The notes under the pieces: model-generated
What the model was told of the DNA's origin: nothing
Databases searched by the model: none
What the model saw: the letters and a program-made list of their open reading frames with translations, nothing else
Program-made: the position numbers and the translations under genes
Part shown: positions 52,649-61,682 of the stretch, piece after piece
How the letters are laid out: the number at the start of each line of letters is the position of its first letter
How positions within the stretch are numbered: position 1 is the first letter of the stretch
Origin: Gluconobacter vitians
Lineage (GTDB): Bacteria; Pseudomonadota; Alphaproteobacteria; Acetobacterales; Acetobacteraceae
Length of the DNA stretch: 64,000 nt
Assembly (NCBI RefSeq): GCF_015244565.1
Contig: NZ_JABCQG010000005.1
Span: 1-64,000, forward strand
Direction of reading: 5' to 3'

Positions 52649-54181
52649 ATGGCCAAGAAAGCCCCCACTTCCTCTACCGTGAAACCGAAGGCCGCTCCGG
52701 CGCGCCGTCCCTCGAAGGCCGCAGCCCCCAAGGCTGCTCCCGCAGCAGCTGGCAAGCCGCCCGCCCCGAACCCGCAGGCCGTTGCCCGCGTCTTCGAGAT
52801 GATCCAGGAGCACGCGGCGGAATTCGTCGATCTGCGCTTTACGGACCCCAAGGGCAAGTGGCACCACACGACCCAGACGGTCTCGACCATCGAAGACGAT
52901 ACCTTCGTTGAAGGCTTCATGTTCGACGGCTCTTCCATCCAGGGCTGGAAGGCCATCAACGAGTCCGACATGGTCCTGCTTCCGGATCCGGAAACGGCCG
53001 TCATGGACCCGTTCTCCGCCAAGCCGCAGCTCATCCTGTTCTGCGACATCATCGATCCGAAGACGGGCAATTTCTACAACCGCGACCCGCGCTCGACCGC
53101 CAAGCTCGCAGAAGCCTATCTCAAGGATGCCGGCTTCGGTGACACGGCGTTCTTCGGTCCGGAAGCCGAGTTCTTCATCTTCGACAACGTACAGTTCGGC
53201 ACAGGTCCGAACTTCGGCATGTACCAGCTCGACAGCATCGAAGGCCCCGGCGCGTCCCTGAAGGCCTACCCGGAAGGCAACATGGGCCACCGCCCTGTCG
53301 TCAAAGGTGGCTACTTCCCGGTCCCGCCGGTGGACAGCGAGAACGACCTGCGCGCTGAAATGCTCTCCACGATGGGCGAAATGGGCCTGCCGATCGAGAA
53401 GCATCACCACGAAGTCGCCCAGTCGCAGCACGAGCTCGGCACGAAGTTCGCAACGCTCGTGAAGTCCGCCGACTTCATGCAGATTTACAAGTACTGCGTG
53501 CACAACGTTGCCCATTCCTACGGCAAGACGGCTACGTTCATGCCGAAGCCGATTGCGGGCGATAACGGTTCGGGCATGCACGTTCACCAGTCCATCTGGA
53601 AAGACGGCAAGCCGAACTTCGCCGGTGACAAGTATGCCGACCTATCCGATGAGGCGCTGTATTACATCGGTGGCATCATCAAGCACGCGAAGGCCCTGAA
53701 CGCCTTTACGAACCCGTCCACCAACTCCTACAAGCGCCTGATCCCGGGCTTCGAAGCCCCCGTGCTTCTGGCTTATTCCGCTGCGAACCGTTCGGCCTCC
53801 TGCCGTATCCCGCATGCGACCAACCCGAAGGCCAAGCGCGTTGAAGTCCGCTTCCCGGACCCGACTGCCAACCCGTATCTCGCCTTCGCCGCCATGCTGA
53901 TGGCCGGCCTTGACGGCATCCGCAACAAGATCCACCCGGGCGACGCCATGGACAAGGATCTGTACGAACTGCCGAAGGAAGAGCTGGCCCAGATCCCGAC
54001 GGTCTGCGGTTCGCTCCGTGAAGCTCTTGAAGCCCTCAAGGAAGACCATGCCTTCCTGCTCGAAGGCGGCGTCTTCACCAAGGACCAGATCGAAAGCTAC
54101 ATCGACATCAAGTGGCCGGAAGTCTACAAGTTCGAACACACGCCGCATCCGGCAGAGTTCGAGATGTACTACTCGGTCTGA
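52649..54181 (+). CDS. glnA: Glutamine synthetase type I, with N-terminal extension
   Basis: A 510-aa protein; classic GlnA is about 470 aa. From residue about 41 it matches [51 protein letters not shown] and [18 protein letters not shown]. The adenylylation tyrosine is in KDLYELP near the C-terminus. The extra 40 residues before this are a Lys/Ala/Pro-rich low-complexity segment. The start at 52649 uses the AAGG site; ATGs upstream add more residues without homology. It assimilates ammonia into glutamine. No glnB is adjacent. Confidence 0.96.
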   Translation: MAKKAPTSSTVKPKAAPARRPSKAAAPKAAPAAAGKPPAPNPQAVARVFEMIQEHAAEFVDLRFTDPKGKWHHTTQTVSTIEDDTFVEGFMFDGSSIQGWKAINESDMVLLPDPETAVMDPFSAKPQLILFCDIIDPKTGNFYNRDPRSTAKLAEAYLKDAGFGDTAFFGPEAEFFIFDNVQFGTGPNFGMYQLDSIEGPGASLKAYPEGNMGHRPVVKGGYFPVPPVDSENDLRAEMLSTMGEMGLPIEKHHHEVAQSQHELGTKFATLVKSADFMQIYKYCVHNVAHSYGKTATFMPKPIAGDNGSGMHVHQSIWKDGKPNFAGDKYADLSDEALYYIGGIIKHAKALNAFTNPSTNSYKRLIPGFEAPVLLAYSAANRSASCRIPHATNPKAKRVEVRFPDPTANPYLAFAAMLMAGLDGIRNKIHPGDAMDKDLYELPKEELAQIPTVCGSLREALEALKEDHAFLLEGGVFTKDQIESYIDIKWPEVYKFEHTPHPAEFEMYYSV

Positions 54182-54206
54182 TCCGGGTCAGAACATCAGC
54201 TCTAGG

Positions 54207-54234
54207 AAAAGCCCGGCCTTCGTGCCGGGCTTTT
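54207..54234 (+). terminator. Intrinsic terminator of glnA
   Basis: AAAAGCCCGGC and its complement form an 11-bp stem with a 6-nt loop; the stem ends in TTTT. It lies 25 bp after the glnA stop and before the TRIC-type gene. Confidence 0.93.
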
Positions 54235-54266
54235 CTGTTTCCAACACTCCACTTCAAGACGGCCCG

Positions 54267-54896
54267 ATGATCCCTCCCGCCCTTCAGGCCTTCTCCTCGT
54301 CCGCCCTGCCAATCCTCGACATTGCCGGCACGATCGTCTTCGCCATCTCTGGCGCCATCGAGGCCGCACGCTCACGTCTGACCATCGTGACGTTCATGTT
54401 CTTTGCCGCCATCACCGGCGTCGGCGGCGGCACCGTACGGGACCTGCTGATCGGCGCACCCGTCTTCTGGATGCACACATCAATCCCGATTGCGGCCTGC
54501 CTGCTTTCGGCCATCGCCGTGTGGTTCACACCGGCCCGCTTCTGGCCGGCCCGCGCGGTGGAATGGTTCGACGGTTTGGGGATCGCAGCCTATGGCGTCT
54601 TCGGTTCAGCCAAGGCGTTGGCCTACGGGATCCCTCTGATTCCGGCGGCCCTGATGGGGATTGTCAGCGCCTGTATGGGGGGTATTTTCCGGGACGTACT
54701 GGCCGGTGTCCCGTCCATCATCATCCGGCCGGAGCTTTACGTCACGGCCGTAGCTCTTGCGTCAGGGAGCTATGTTGCTCTCACCGCAGCAGGCGTGAAC
54801 AACACCGCCGCGGCCGCAGTCGCTGTTACCGCAGGGTTTGCCCTGCGGGCCATTGCCCTCATCAAAGGGCTGGGTCTGCCGCATTATCGCCGGTAA
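54267..54896 (+). CDS. TRIC cation channel family (YicG/UPF0126) membrane protein
   Basis: A 209-aa protein from the ATG at 54267. It has two homologous halves, each opening with a Gly-rich motif (DIAGTIVFAISGAIEA and DGLGIAAYGVFGSAKA), followed by GGGTVRDLL in the first and GGIFRDVLAG in the second. These mark prokaryotic TRIC channels, trimeric monovalent cation channels. A longer reading frame overlaps glnA and is not used. Convergent with the HMA protein, 21 bp apart. Confidence 0.9.
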   Translation: MIPPALQAFSSSALPILDIAGTIVFAISGAIEAARSRLTIVTFMFFAAITGVGGGTVRDLLIGAPVFWMHTSIPIAACLLSAIAVWFTPARFWPARAVEWFDGLGIAAYGVFGSAKALAYGIPLIPAALMGIVSACMGGIFRDVLAGVPSIIIRPELYVTAVALASGSYVALTAAGVNNTAAAAVAVTAGFALRAIALIKGLGLPHYRR

Positions 54897-54917
54897 GCCG
54901 CAGACCCTTTCTGTCAG

Positions 54918-55130
54918 TCAGGCGATGACGTCGAAACCGACATCCTCGACCACATGACGCAGCGCCACCGGCGTAACTTTCTGCTCGTCATACTGGATCG
55001 CCGCCTGCCCCGGATCGAGCGTCACCTGTGCAGACGAAACGCCCGACACATTGGACAGTGCAGACTGCAGCTTGCCAGAGCATCCCTGGCAGGACATGCC
55101 ATCAACCTTGAACGTCACCACCGAAACCAT
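54918..55130 (-). CDS. HMA-domain copper chaperone-like protein
   Basis: A 70-aa protein with the metal-binding GMSCQGC motif in a compact beta-alpha-beta-beta-alpha-beta layout; it is a CopZ-type chaperone. The ATG at 55130 follows AGGAG. It likely delivers Cu(I) to a P-type ATPase or regulator, but no such partner is in the window. It lies 88 bp from the ABM-domain gene on the same strand. Confidence 0.92.
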   Translation of the reverse strand: MVSVVTFKVDGMSCQGCSGKLQSALSNVSGVSSAQVTLDPGQAAIQYDEQKVTPVALRHVVEDVGFDVIA

Positions 55131-55218
55131 AAAGAGTCTCCTGTTTTTCAAAGGCTGCTCCGCAAAGCAGTCGCTCCCCGAAAAGGGGCATATTCCCACA
55201 GAAATGCAAACAGCTATT

Positions 55219-55530
55219 TCAGGCCGCGTCAGCAGCCTCGTCCAGCGGCTGGACCTTCATGATCTCGGCCTGAGCACCACACTTGGCAAGGGCATCACCC
55301 AGAACCTTGAAATGCGGCGCAGCCAGATGCGCCTCGAACCCGGCTTCCGAAGCCCAGACCTCGTTGGCCACGAACCGGCCAGCCTTCTCGACATCCTTGC
55401 TGATCACATACTGGCGGCAGGCGTCTTCCTTGCGGGATTCCACGACACAGGCTGCAAAAGCCGCTTCAGCCGCTGCTGCATGTTCAGCGGGAACCGTAAC
55501 AACAGCCGTGATGTGAACCGTCTGGCTCAT
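55219..55530 (-). CDS. ABM (antibiotic biosynthesis monooxygenase)-domain protein
   Basis: A 103-aa dimeric ferredoxin-like fold protein. The start at 55530 follows GAGGAG. Recognisable parts are the VHITAVVTVPAEHA strand, the acidic middle and the C-terminal signature EVWASEAGFEAHLAAPHFKVL. YgiN-like members act as quinol monooxygenases or have unknown roles. It resembles the ABM gene at 60.5 kb on the other side of gcvTHP. Confidence 0.85.
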   Translation of the reverse strand: MSQTVHITAVVTVPAEHAAAAEAAFAACVVESRKEDACRQYVISKDVEKAGRFVANEVWASEAGFEAHLAAPHFKVLGDALAKCGAQAEIMKVQPLDEAADAA

Positions 55531-55589
55531 GATGGAACTCCTCATATCCGATAGAGCTGCCCTGCCCCGTTTTTCATGCAGGCAGGCAG

Positions 55590-55605
55590 CGTTTCACGTG
55601 AAACC
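55590..55605. other. parS-like ParB-binding site (intergenic)
   Basis: A perfect GTTTCACGTGAAAC core, flanked by C on both sides, lies in the gap between the ABM gene and the gcvP terminator. A second perfect core lies 3.9 kb to the left. Confidence 0.8.
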
Positions 55606-55656
55606 ATACCTCACTCCTTTGTGATAAAGAACCCGTGCCGGGTATCAGAGTTCGGA

Positions 55657-55692
55657 CAGAAAAAAGGCGCCTCCCCGAAGGAAGACGCCTTT
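55657..55692 (-). terminator. Intrinsic terminator of gcvP
   Basis: On the minus strand a 13-bp stem (AAAGGCGTCTTCC with its partner, two G-U pairs) is capped by a UUCG tetraloop and followed by TTTTTC. It begins 27 bp past the gcvP stop. Confidence 0.95.
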
Positions 55693-55718
55693 GCCAAACA
55701 CCGAACTGGAGAGCCTGC

Positions 55719-58574
55719 TCAGCCTTCCGCGTAGGTCGAAATATCCGGGCAGGAACAGACGAGGTTCCGGTCCCCCCAGGCATTGTCCAGACGCCCGACC
55801 GGCGACCAGTATTTCGCCGTATCCACACCACCGGGGAAACACCCGGCCTCGCGGCTATAGGACCGCTCCCAGTCCCCCGCCAGATCCGCCGTCGTATGCG
55901 GAGCAAAACGCAGCGGGCTGTCTTCCATCCCGACGCGTCCGGCTTCGACCTCGGCAATTTCCGCACGGATGGCGATCATCGCATCGCAGAAGCGATCCAG
56001 CTCGCCCTTGCCTTCGGATTCCGTCGGCTCAATCATGAATGTTCCCGCCACCGGGAAGCTGACCGTCGGCGCGTGGAAACCATGATCGATCAGACGCTTG
56101 GCGATATCGTCCACCGTCACGCCGACCGCATCCTTCAGCGGCCGCAGATCCACAATGCATTCATGCGCCGTAAAGCCATTCGTGCCGCGATACAGAACCG
56201 GATAATGCTCACCCAGACGCGAGGCGATGTAGTTCGCATTCAGGATCGCCATCGTCGTCGCCTGACGCAGCCCCTCATCGCCCATCATCATGATGTAAGC
56301 GGCAGAAATCGGCAGGATCGACGCAGAACCATAAGGCGCTGCGGACACGGCAACACCATGCTGTCCCGGCAGATACGGCGCGAGATGCTTGCTCACACCG
56401 ATCGGCCCCATACCCGGTCCGCCGCCGCCATGCGGAATGCAGAACGTCTTGTGCAGGTTGAAATGCGAGACATCCGCGCCATACAGACCCGGCCGCGCCA
56501 GCCCGACCTGCGCATTGAGGTTCGCACCATCCAGATAGACCTGACCGCCGGCTGCATGAACCAGTTCACAGATTTCGACGATCCGCTCCTCGAACACGCC
56601 ATGCGTGGACGGATAGGTGATCATGATGGCCGCCACGCGCCCGTCATGCTGCGCGATCTTCGCCTTCAGATCCTCGACATCGACATTGCCGTTCTCATCG
56701 CAGGCCACGACAACAACCCGCATCCCGACCATCTGCGCCGAAGCCGGATTGGTCCCATGTGCGGAGGCCGGAATCAGACACACGTCGCGGTTCTCATCAC
56801 CGCGCGCGCGGTGATAGCCACGGATCGCCAGAAGTCCGGCATATTCGCCCTGCGCGCCGGAATTCGGCTGAAGCGACACAGCATCATAACCCGAAATCGC
56901 ACAAAGCGTGCGCTCCAGATACGCGAACAGCTCGGCATAACCCTGAACCTGACCGGCAGGTGCGAAGGGATGAATCCGCGCGAATTCCGGCCAGGTAATG
57001 GGGATCATCTCCGCCGTCGCATTGAGCTTCATCGTGCACGAACCTAGCGGGATCATCGTCCGGTCCAGCGCCAGATCCTTGTCTGCCAGCGCGCGCATGT
57101 AGCGCAGCAGATCCGTCTCGGAGCGGTGCGCATGGAACACCGGATGCGTCAGCAGCGGTGCCGTCCGCGACAGGCCTTCCGGCAGTGCATCCGCCACATC
57201 CAGCGCCTGCTCGATGGCCGACAGATCCGTACCCTCGCCCGCGAACGCTGCCCAGACTGCGCGGATCGTCTCAGGCGTCGTGGTCTCGTCACAGGACATG
57301 CCAATCCGGCCATCCCCTGCATCACGCAGATTGATACCAGCTGCCACGGCGCGCGCCAGAACCTGCGACGCAGCAGCGCCAGCCTGAACGGTGATGGTGT
57401 CGAAGAACACATCAGTCTCAACCGTCGCGCCCAGCGTCTTCAGCCCGGCCGACAGGATCGCCGCCATCCGGTGCGTGCGTGCGGCAATGGCCTTCAGCCC
57501 TTCCGGACCGTGATAGACCGCATACATGGCCGCGATGATCGCCAGCAGCGCCTGCGCCGTGCAGATGTTGGACGTCGCCTTTTCGCGGCGGATATGCTGC
57601 TCGCGCGTCTGAAGCGCCAGACGATAGGCCGGCTTGCCCGCACTGTCGCGCGACACACCGACCAGACGCCCCGGCATGTGCCGCTTGAACGCATCGCGCG
57701 TCGCCATGAACGCCGCATGCGGGCCACCGGCGCCCATCGGCACGCCATAACGCTGCATCGAACCGATTGCGATATCCGCGCCCAGCGCGCCCGGGCTTTC
57801 CAGCAGCACCAGAGCCAGCGGATCACAGGCCAGAGCCGCAATCGCACCCTTTTCGTGCAGCGCTGCAATCACACCGCTCAGATCCCGCACGCGCCCCGAA
57901 GAGCCCGGATAGGACAGCAGCGCGCCGAACACGGAGGACGCATCCAGATCCGTCTCCGGATCCCCGACCACGACATCCCAGCCCAGCGGCTCAGCCCGCG
58001 TGCGGATCACGGCAATCGTCTGCGGATGCGTATCGGCATCCACGAAGAACGCCGTTGCCTTTGACTTGCCCACACGCTGCGCCAGCGCCATGGCTTCCGC
58101 ACAGGCCGTGCCCTCGTCCAGCAGGGACGCATTGGCAATATCCAGCCCCGTCAGATCCGCCACCAGCGTCTGGAAGTTCAGCAACGCCTCAAGGCGCCCC
58201 TGGCTGATCTCGGGCTGATACGGCGTGTAAGCCGTGTACCAGGCCGGATTTTCCAGAATGTTGCGCTGGATGACCGGCGGCAGAACCGTATCGTAATAGC
58301 CCTGCCCGATCATGGACGTCAGAACCTGATTGCGCGAGGCGATCTGCCACAGACGCGCCAGTGCATCCTGCTCGGTCAGGGCAGCACCAATCCCGTGATC
58401 CCCGCGATCGAGAATGGCGGCCGGAATGGTCTTGTCGATCAGGTCATCAAGGCTGGAAGCTCCCACGACACGCAGCATCTCTCCGATTTCGGAAGGGCGC
58501 GGGCCGATATGGCGGGAGCTGAAATCTTCGGTCTGGGCAGGCCACAAGGTCGTCACAGGCAGGTTCTCTGGCAT
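55719..58574 (-). CDS. gcvP: Glycine dehydrogenase (P-protein) of the glycine cleavage system
   Basis: A 951-aa fused P-protein. From the ATG at 58574 (MPENLPVT) it matches the N-terminal [17 protein letters not shown]. The PLP lysine is in [19 protein letters not shown] near residue 710, within the C-terminal half. It decarboxylates glycine and moves the aminomethyl group to the lipoyl arm of GcvH. A terminator hairpin separates it from gcvH 76 bp upstream. Confidence 0.96.
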   Translation of the reverse strand: MPENLPVTTLWPAQTEDFSSRHIGPRPSEIGEMLRVVGASSLDDLIDKTIPAAILDRGDHGIGAALTEQDALARLWQIASRNQVLTSMIGQGYYDTVLPPVIQRNILENPAWYTAYTPYQPEISQGRLEALLNFQTLVADLTGLDIANASLLDEGTACAEAMALAQRVGKSKATAFFVDADTHPQTIAVIRTRAEPLGWDVVVGDPETDLDASSVFGALLSYPGSSGRVRDLSGVIAALHEKGAIAALACDPLALVLLESPGALGADIAIGSMQRYGVPMGAGGPHAAFMATRDAFKRHMPGRLVGVSRDSAGKPAYRLALQTREQHIRREKATSNICTAQALLAIIAAMYAVYHGPEGLKAIAARTHRMAAILSAGLKTLGATVETDVFFDTITVQAGAAASQVLARAVAAGINLRDAGDGRIGMSCDETTTPETIRAVWAAFAGEGTDLSAIEQALDVADALPEGLSRTAPLLTHPVFHAHRSETDLLRYMRALADKDLALDRTMIPLGSCTMKLNATAEMIPITWPEFARIHPFAPAGQVQGYAELFAYLERTLCAISGYDAVSLQPNSGAQGEYAGLLAIRGYHRARGDENRDVCLIPASAHGTNPASAQMVGMRVVVVACDENGNVDVEDLKAKIAQHDGRVAAIMITYPSTHGVFEERIVEICELVHAAGGQVYLDGANLNAQVGLARPGLYGADVSHFNLHKTFCIPHGGGGPGMGPIGVSKHLAPYLPGQHGVAVSAAPYGSASILPISAAYIMMMGDEGLRQATTMAILNANYIASRLGEHYPVLYRGTNGFTAHECIVDLRPLKDAVGVTVDDIAKRLIDHGFHAPTVSFPVAGTFMIEPTESEGKGELDRFCDAMIAIRAEIAEVEAGRVGMEDSPLRFAPHTTADLAGDWERSYSREAGCFPGGVDTAKYWSPVGRLDNAWGDRNLVCSCPDISTYAEG

Positions 58575-58612
58575 TTCATGAAAGCAGTGGCGGAAATCGG
58601 GGGCGGGCTGAA

Positions 58613-58643
58613 GAAAAAACGGGGCCTGCCAGTGCAGACCCCG
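58613..58643 (-). terminator. Intrinsic terminator between gcvH and gcvP
   Basis: CGGGGTCTGC-ACTG-GCAGGCCCCG on the minus strand forms a 10-bp stem with one G-U pair, followed by TTTTTTC. It begins 8 bp after the gcvH stop and lies before the gcvP start. Confidence 0.88.
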
Positions 58644-58650
58644 CATCTCC

Positions 58651-59010
58651 TCAGAGGCTCTTGTACTGTTCGGCCGTCAGCAGGCCCTTGAGGTCGTCCG
58701 GGTTGGCAACCGTCATGCGGAAGATCCAGCCCTCGCCTTCCGGATCCTTGCCCACCAGCGTCGGATCATCGGACAGCGCGTCATTGAACCCGGCCAGCGT
58801 GCCCGCAACCGGCGCATAGATGTCGGAGGCCGCCTTCACGGACTCGACGACCGCCGCGGCGTCACCGGCGGCAACTTCCGTGCCCTCGTCCTTGGCTTCG
58901 ACGAACACCAGCTCGCCCAGCTCTTCGGAGGCATGTGCCGTGATGCCGACAGTGCCCTGGTCGCCATCGACGCGGATCCATTCATGGGACTTCGTGTAAT
59001 AGGTCGTCAT
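58651..59010 (-). CDS. gcvH: Glycine cleavage system H protein
   Basis: A 119-aa lipoyl carrier. The lipoyl lysine is Lys59 in [16 protein letters not shown], and the start [13 protein letters not shown] and late [11 protein letters not shown] are typical. It shuttles the aminomethyl group from GcvP to GcvT. It lies 36 bp after gcvT and before the internal terminator. Confidence 0.97.
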   Translation of the reverse strand: MTTYYTKSHEWIRVDGDQGTVGITAHASEELGELVFVEAKDEGTEVAAGDAAAVVESVKAASDIYAPVAGTLAGFNDALSDDPTLVGKDPEGEGWIFRMTVANPDDLKGLLTAEQYKSL

Positions 59011-59046
59011 TGCTGCTTTTTCCTGATCTGAAGTTCGACTGTAAGT

Positions 59047-60192
59047 TCAGCGCTTGAAGCCGGGTGCCACGAACGGCATTGCCCGCACATGCAGCGGCAC
59101 ATACTTGCCCCGCAGTTCCGCAAAGACGGGCGTATCCACCGCCGCGTAATCCGGCGTGACATATCCCATCGCAACAGGAGCCTTCACGCTCGGGCCAAAC
59201 GCCCCGGACGTGACCACTCCGATTTCATTCTGCCCCTCGGCATCGGCAAAGAGCTTCGCCCCCGCCCGCACCGGAGCCCGGCCATCCGCAACCAGCCCGA
59301 CGCGCTTACGCTCTACGCCATCGCGCGTCTGCTTCAGCACGACATCCGCACCCGGATAGCCCCCCTCACGCACACCGCCCTCACGACGCGCCTTCTGGAT
59401 CGCCCAGCCCAGCGACGCCTCAACCGGCGTGGTCGTGACATCAATGTCATTGCCATACAGGCACAGCCCGGCTTCCAGACGCAGCGAATCCCGCGCGCCC
59501 AGACCGATCGGCAGCACATCCGGCTGCGCCAGGATCGCGCGGGCGACCTTGTCAGCATCCGCGCCCGCACAACCGATTTCAAACCCGTCCTCGCCCGTAT
59601 AACCGGAGCGCGACACCGTCACGGGCACAGGCCCAGCCGCCGTGGCCAACTCGGTCTCGATCACATCCATGAAGCGCATGTCCTTCACGGCCGGGCAGAG
59701 CGGCGCCAGAGCCGCTTCCGCAGCCGGGCCCTGAAGCGCCATAAGCGCACGGTCGAACTGGCGCGTCACGACACAGCGATCGGAAAGCGCCTTCTCGATC
59801 CGGTCCGCGTCCTGAACCTTACAGCCCGCATTGACGACGACCAGCAGGTCCTTGCCCATATTGGCGACCATCAGGTCATCCAGGATTCCGCCTTTCTCAT
59901 TGGTCAGCAGGCCGTAACGCTGACGTCCGGCGGCAAGTCCGACGAAATCAGCCGGAACCAGCGTCTCCAGAGCCGCAGCCGCGTCCTTCACGTCCCCGCT
60001 TTTCGCGGCAATGCGGATCTGCCCCATATGGGAGACGTCAAACAGACCGGCCTTTTCGCGCGTATGCAGATGCTCGGTCATCAGCCCGGCCGGGAACTGG
60101 ATCGGCATCTCGAAGCCCGCGAACGGCACCATCTTCGCGCCAAGTTCCAGATTCAGATCGTAAAGAGGAGTACGCTGGAGGGAATCAGTCAT
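59047..60192 (-). CDS. gcvT: Glycine cleavage system aminomethyltransferase (T protein)
   Basis: A 381-aa T protein: RTPLYDLNLELGAKMVPFAGFEMPIQ at the start, GLFDVSHMGQIRI, the GGILDDLMV strand, and SGYTGEDGFEIGC with the LGARDSLRLEAGLCLYG segment. It transfers the one-carbon unit to tetrahydrofolate and releases ammonia. It is the first gene after the glycine riboswitch, so its expression should respond to glycine. Confidence 0.97.
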   Translation of the reverse strand: MTDSLQRTPLYDLNLELGAKMVPFAGFEMPIQFPAGLMTEHLHTREKAGLFDVSHMGQIRIAAKSGDVKDAAAALETLVPADFVGLAAGRQRYGLLTNEKGGILDDLMVANMGKDLLVVVNAGCKVQDADRIEKALSDRCVVTRQFDRALMALQGPAAEAALAPLCPAVKDMRFMDVIETELATAAGPVPVTVSRSGYTGEDGFEIGCAGADADKVARAILAQPDVLPIGLGARDSLRLEAGLCLYGNDIDVTTTPVEASLGWAIQKARREGGVREGGYPGADVVLKQTRDGVERKRVGLVADGRAPVRAGAKLFADAEGQNEIGVVTSGAFGPSVKAPVAMGYVTPDYAAVDTPVFAELRGKYVPLHVRAMPFVAPGFKR

Positions 60193-60261
60193 ATGGAAAG
60201 CCCCGAACCATTCTATCTAAAGACGTGAAGATGCAGACGCCCCCGGTCGCCCGCAAAACGG

Positions 60262-60452
60262 ACCGGAAAAAACGTCGCCCCTTCTGTCCTTTCGCCTGAG
60301 ATCGCTATCCCGTCGGCGGATGCGCCCAGCGCACCTCTCTCCAGAATGTCCTGACCGCCTCGGTCCTTTGGCCTGAGAGTTTCCGGGGCGGTTGCTCCTT
60401 CGGCGCCAGCCTGACGGCCGGTCTCTCCCGTGTCGGTCATCCCGATCCTGCC
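60262..60452 (-). promoter_or_regulatory. Tandem glycine riboswitch
   Basis: On the minus strand there are two consecutive aptamers. Each has a GGAGAGA-type start (60421-60430 and about 60345-60352) and ends in a CTCAGGCNAAAGGAC box (near 60360-60375 and 60280-60298), the core of the gcvT motif. They are joined by a short linker. Downstream, CCGGTC and GACCGG can pair as an expression platform, before the gcvT start 70 bp further on. A frame read through this RNA is not a gene. Confidence 0.95.
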
Positions 60453-60531
60453 AGTTTCCGAAAAACTCCGCAATCGTTACGAACGCTCATGCGTTGTGTC
60501 TTTTGCCCTGTAACACGCAAAGGAAAATGTC

Positions 60532-60834
60532 ATGGCTGGTGAACTGACGGTCATTGCCGAATTCGAAACCACTTCGGCAACCTACGAGAAATTCCTTGAA
60601 GCCTGCGCCTATGACAGCGAGCGCTCCGTGGCCGACGAATCCGGCTGTCACAGCTTCACGGTCCTCTCCCCCGAGACGGAAGCCGACACGGTCATCCTCG
60701 TGGAAGTCTATACCGACCGCGCCGCCTTCGAGGCCCACCTCAAGACCCCGCATTTCGCGGTCTTTGCAAAAGCTGTAAAAGACCTGGAAATCAAGGAACG
60801 CAGTGTCCGTTTCCTGAAGAAGAGAGCCCCCTGA
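60532..60834 (+). CDS. ABM (antibiotic biosynthesis monooxygenase)-domain protein
   Basis: A 100-aa protein with the start ELTVIAEFETT, the SGCHSFTVLSPET strand and the C-terminal AAFEAHLKTPHFAVFAKAV. The family makes dimeric beta-barrels that act as monooxygenases or stress proteins. AAAGGAAA precedes the ATG. It is divergent from the riboswitch-gcv operon and is 3 bp upstream of the DUF333 gene. A homologue lies at 55.2 kb. Confidence 0.88.
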   Translation: MAGELTVIAEFETTSATYEKFLEACAYDSERSVADESGCHSFTVLSPETEADTVILVEVYTDRAAFEAHLKTPHFAVFAKAVKDLEIKERSVRFLKKRAP

Positions 60835-60837
60835 ACA

Positions 60838-61119
60838 ATGCATCTGTCGAATATGAAACGCCTTTTGACCATTACTCTTCTGTGCGGCACGGTTTCAGCC
60901 TGCGCCTCACACCCGCAGCACAATCCGCGCCAGCGCCTGATCGGCATTCCCAACCCCGCAAGCGTCTACTGCATTCAGCAGGGTGGCCGTCACGGTGATG
61001 TCCGGACATCCGGCGGTGAAACCGGCACCTGCACGTTCCCGCCGAACCAGATCTGCGACGAATGGACGCTCTATCGCGAACATCGCTGCGTCGCGCCCTT
61101 GGCCCGGATGCAGCCCTGA
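60838..61119 (+). CDS. DUF333 lipoprotein
   Basis: A 93-aa protein with a lipoprotein signal (MKRLLTITLLCGTVSAC, lipobox VSAC), best read from an internal ATG at 60853, although the first ATG at 60838 has slightly better spacing to an AGAGAG. The mature part matches DUF333: NPASVYCIQQGG, GTCTFPPNQICDEWTLYR and a final paired cysteine. It would be anchored in a membrane and its role is unknown. It is cotranscribed with the ABM gene and followed by a terminator. Confidence 0.87.
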   Translation: MHLSNMKRLLTITLLCGTVSACASHPQHNPRQRLIGIPNPASVYCIQQGGRHGDVRTSGGETGTCTFPPNQICDEWTLYREHRCVAPLARMQP

Positions 61120-61128
61120 TTTTTCCAG

Positions 61129-61161
61129 CCCGGTCAGGCCCGAAAGGGCCACCGGGTTTTT
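61129..61161 (+). terminator. Intrinsic terminator after the DUF333 gene
   Basis: CCCGG/CCGGG and GGCCC/GGGCC form a stem with a GAAA tetraloop and a small internal loop, followed by TTTTT. It starts 10 bp after the stop. Confidence 0.85.
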
Positions 61162-61170
61162 CATTATCCG

Positions 61171-61192
61171 AATACATAACATGTTATGTATT
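61171..61192. promoter_or_regulatory. Perfect 22-bp palindrome, likely MarR operator
   Basis: AATACATAACA followed by its exact reverse complement forms a 22-bp perfect inverted repeat. It ends 26 bp before the MarR-type start codon and overlaps a spurious upstream ATG. MarR proteins bind such palindromes, often their own promoter. Confidence 0.8.
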
Positions 61193-61218
61193 CTATCCAC
61201 ATGATCCCCGGAATCCGA

Positions 61219-61647
61219 ATGACCGTCCCCTCTCCCCTGAGCGCCCTGACCACACGCAACACCAGGCTCTTCACGCTTCTGCTGGAACGCGAACTCAAAA
61301 AGTCAGGCCTACGGATCGGTCAGCTCCCCGTGTTGCAGGCTTTGCAGGACGGAAAGACCCTCAATCAGAAAGCCCTCGCGGATTTTGCAGATATCGAACA
61401 GCCGGGCATGACGACGCTTCTGGCCCGGATGGAACGCGACGGTCTGATCCAACGCGAACCAGACCCGGCAGACCGCCGCAGCACACTGGTCACACTGACA
61501 CCGGACGGTCAGCGGAAAAGCCGGAGTATTGTTCCGATAATGGAACATTTGACCGATATAGCACTCAAGGGGTTCACACCCCTCGAACGCGACATTCTCG
61601 TAACACTTCTGGAACGGATCAACAGCAGCCTGAAAAGCCAGCTGTAA
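61219..61647 (+). CDS. MarR family transcriptional regulator
   Basis: A 142-aa winged-helix regulator. The start at 61219 is preferred because upstream ATGs overlap the palindrome and lack ribosome-binding sites. The DNA-binding domain is visible in LNQKALADFADIEQPGMTTLLARMERDGLIQREPDPADRR, with wing DRRSTLVTLT. It is likely autoregulated through the palindrome just upstream. Its target is not evident; the divergent neighbour on the left ends in a terminator, so only its own transcript is clearly linked. Confidence 0.9.
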   Translation: MTVPSPLSALTTRNTRLFTLLLERELKKSGLRIGQLPVLQALQDGKTLNQKALADFADIEQPGMTTLLARMERDGLIQREPDPADRRSTLVTLTPDGQRKSRSIVPIMEHLTDIALKGFTPLERDILVTLLERINSSLKSQL

Positions 61648-61649
61648 CC

Positions 61650-61676
61650 GCCTGCCCCTTTAATGCAGGGGCAGGC
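61650..61676. terminator. Hairpin between convergent marR-like and speE genes
   Basis: GCCTGCCCCT and AGGGGCAGGC form a perfect 10-bp stem with a 7-nt loop exactly between the two stops. No strong U-tract on either side. Confidence 0.5.
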
Positions 61677-61682
61677 ACACGA

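Noticed and set aside
53910-54266. Long upstream extension of the TRIC-type gene
   Set aside because: It reads out of frame through the glnA end and through a terminator; the ATG at 54267 begins the family homology.
55574-55966. 130-codon minus-strand frame across the parS site and gcvP end
   Set aside because: It overlaps the gcvP terminator and the gcvP C-terminus in another frame.
55635-57047. 470-codon frame antisense to gcvP
   Set aside because: Arg/His-rich shadow of the P-protein without motifs.
60213-60473. 86-codon minus-strand reading frame
   Set aside because: It lies entirely in the tandem glycine riboswitch and its composition follows the aptamers, not a protein.
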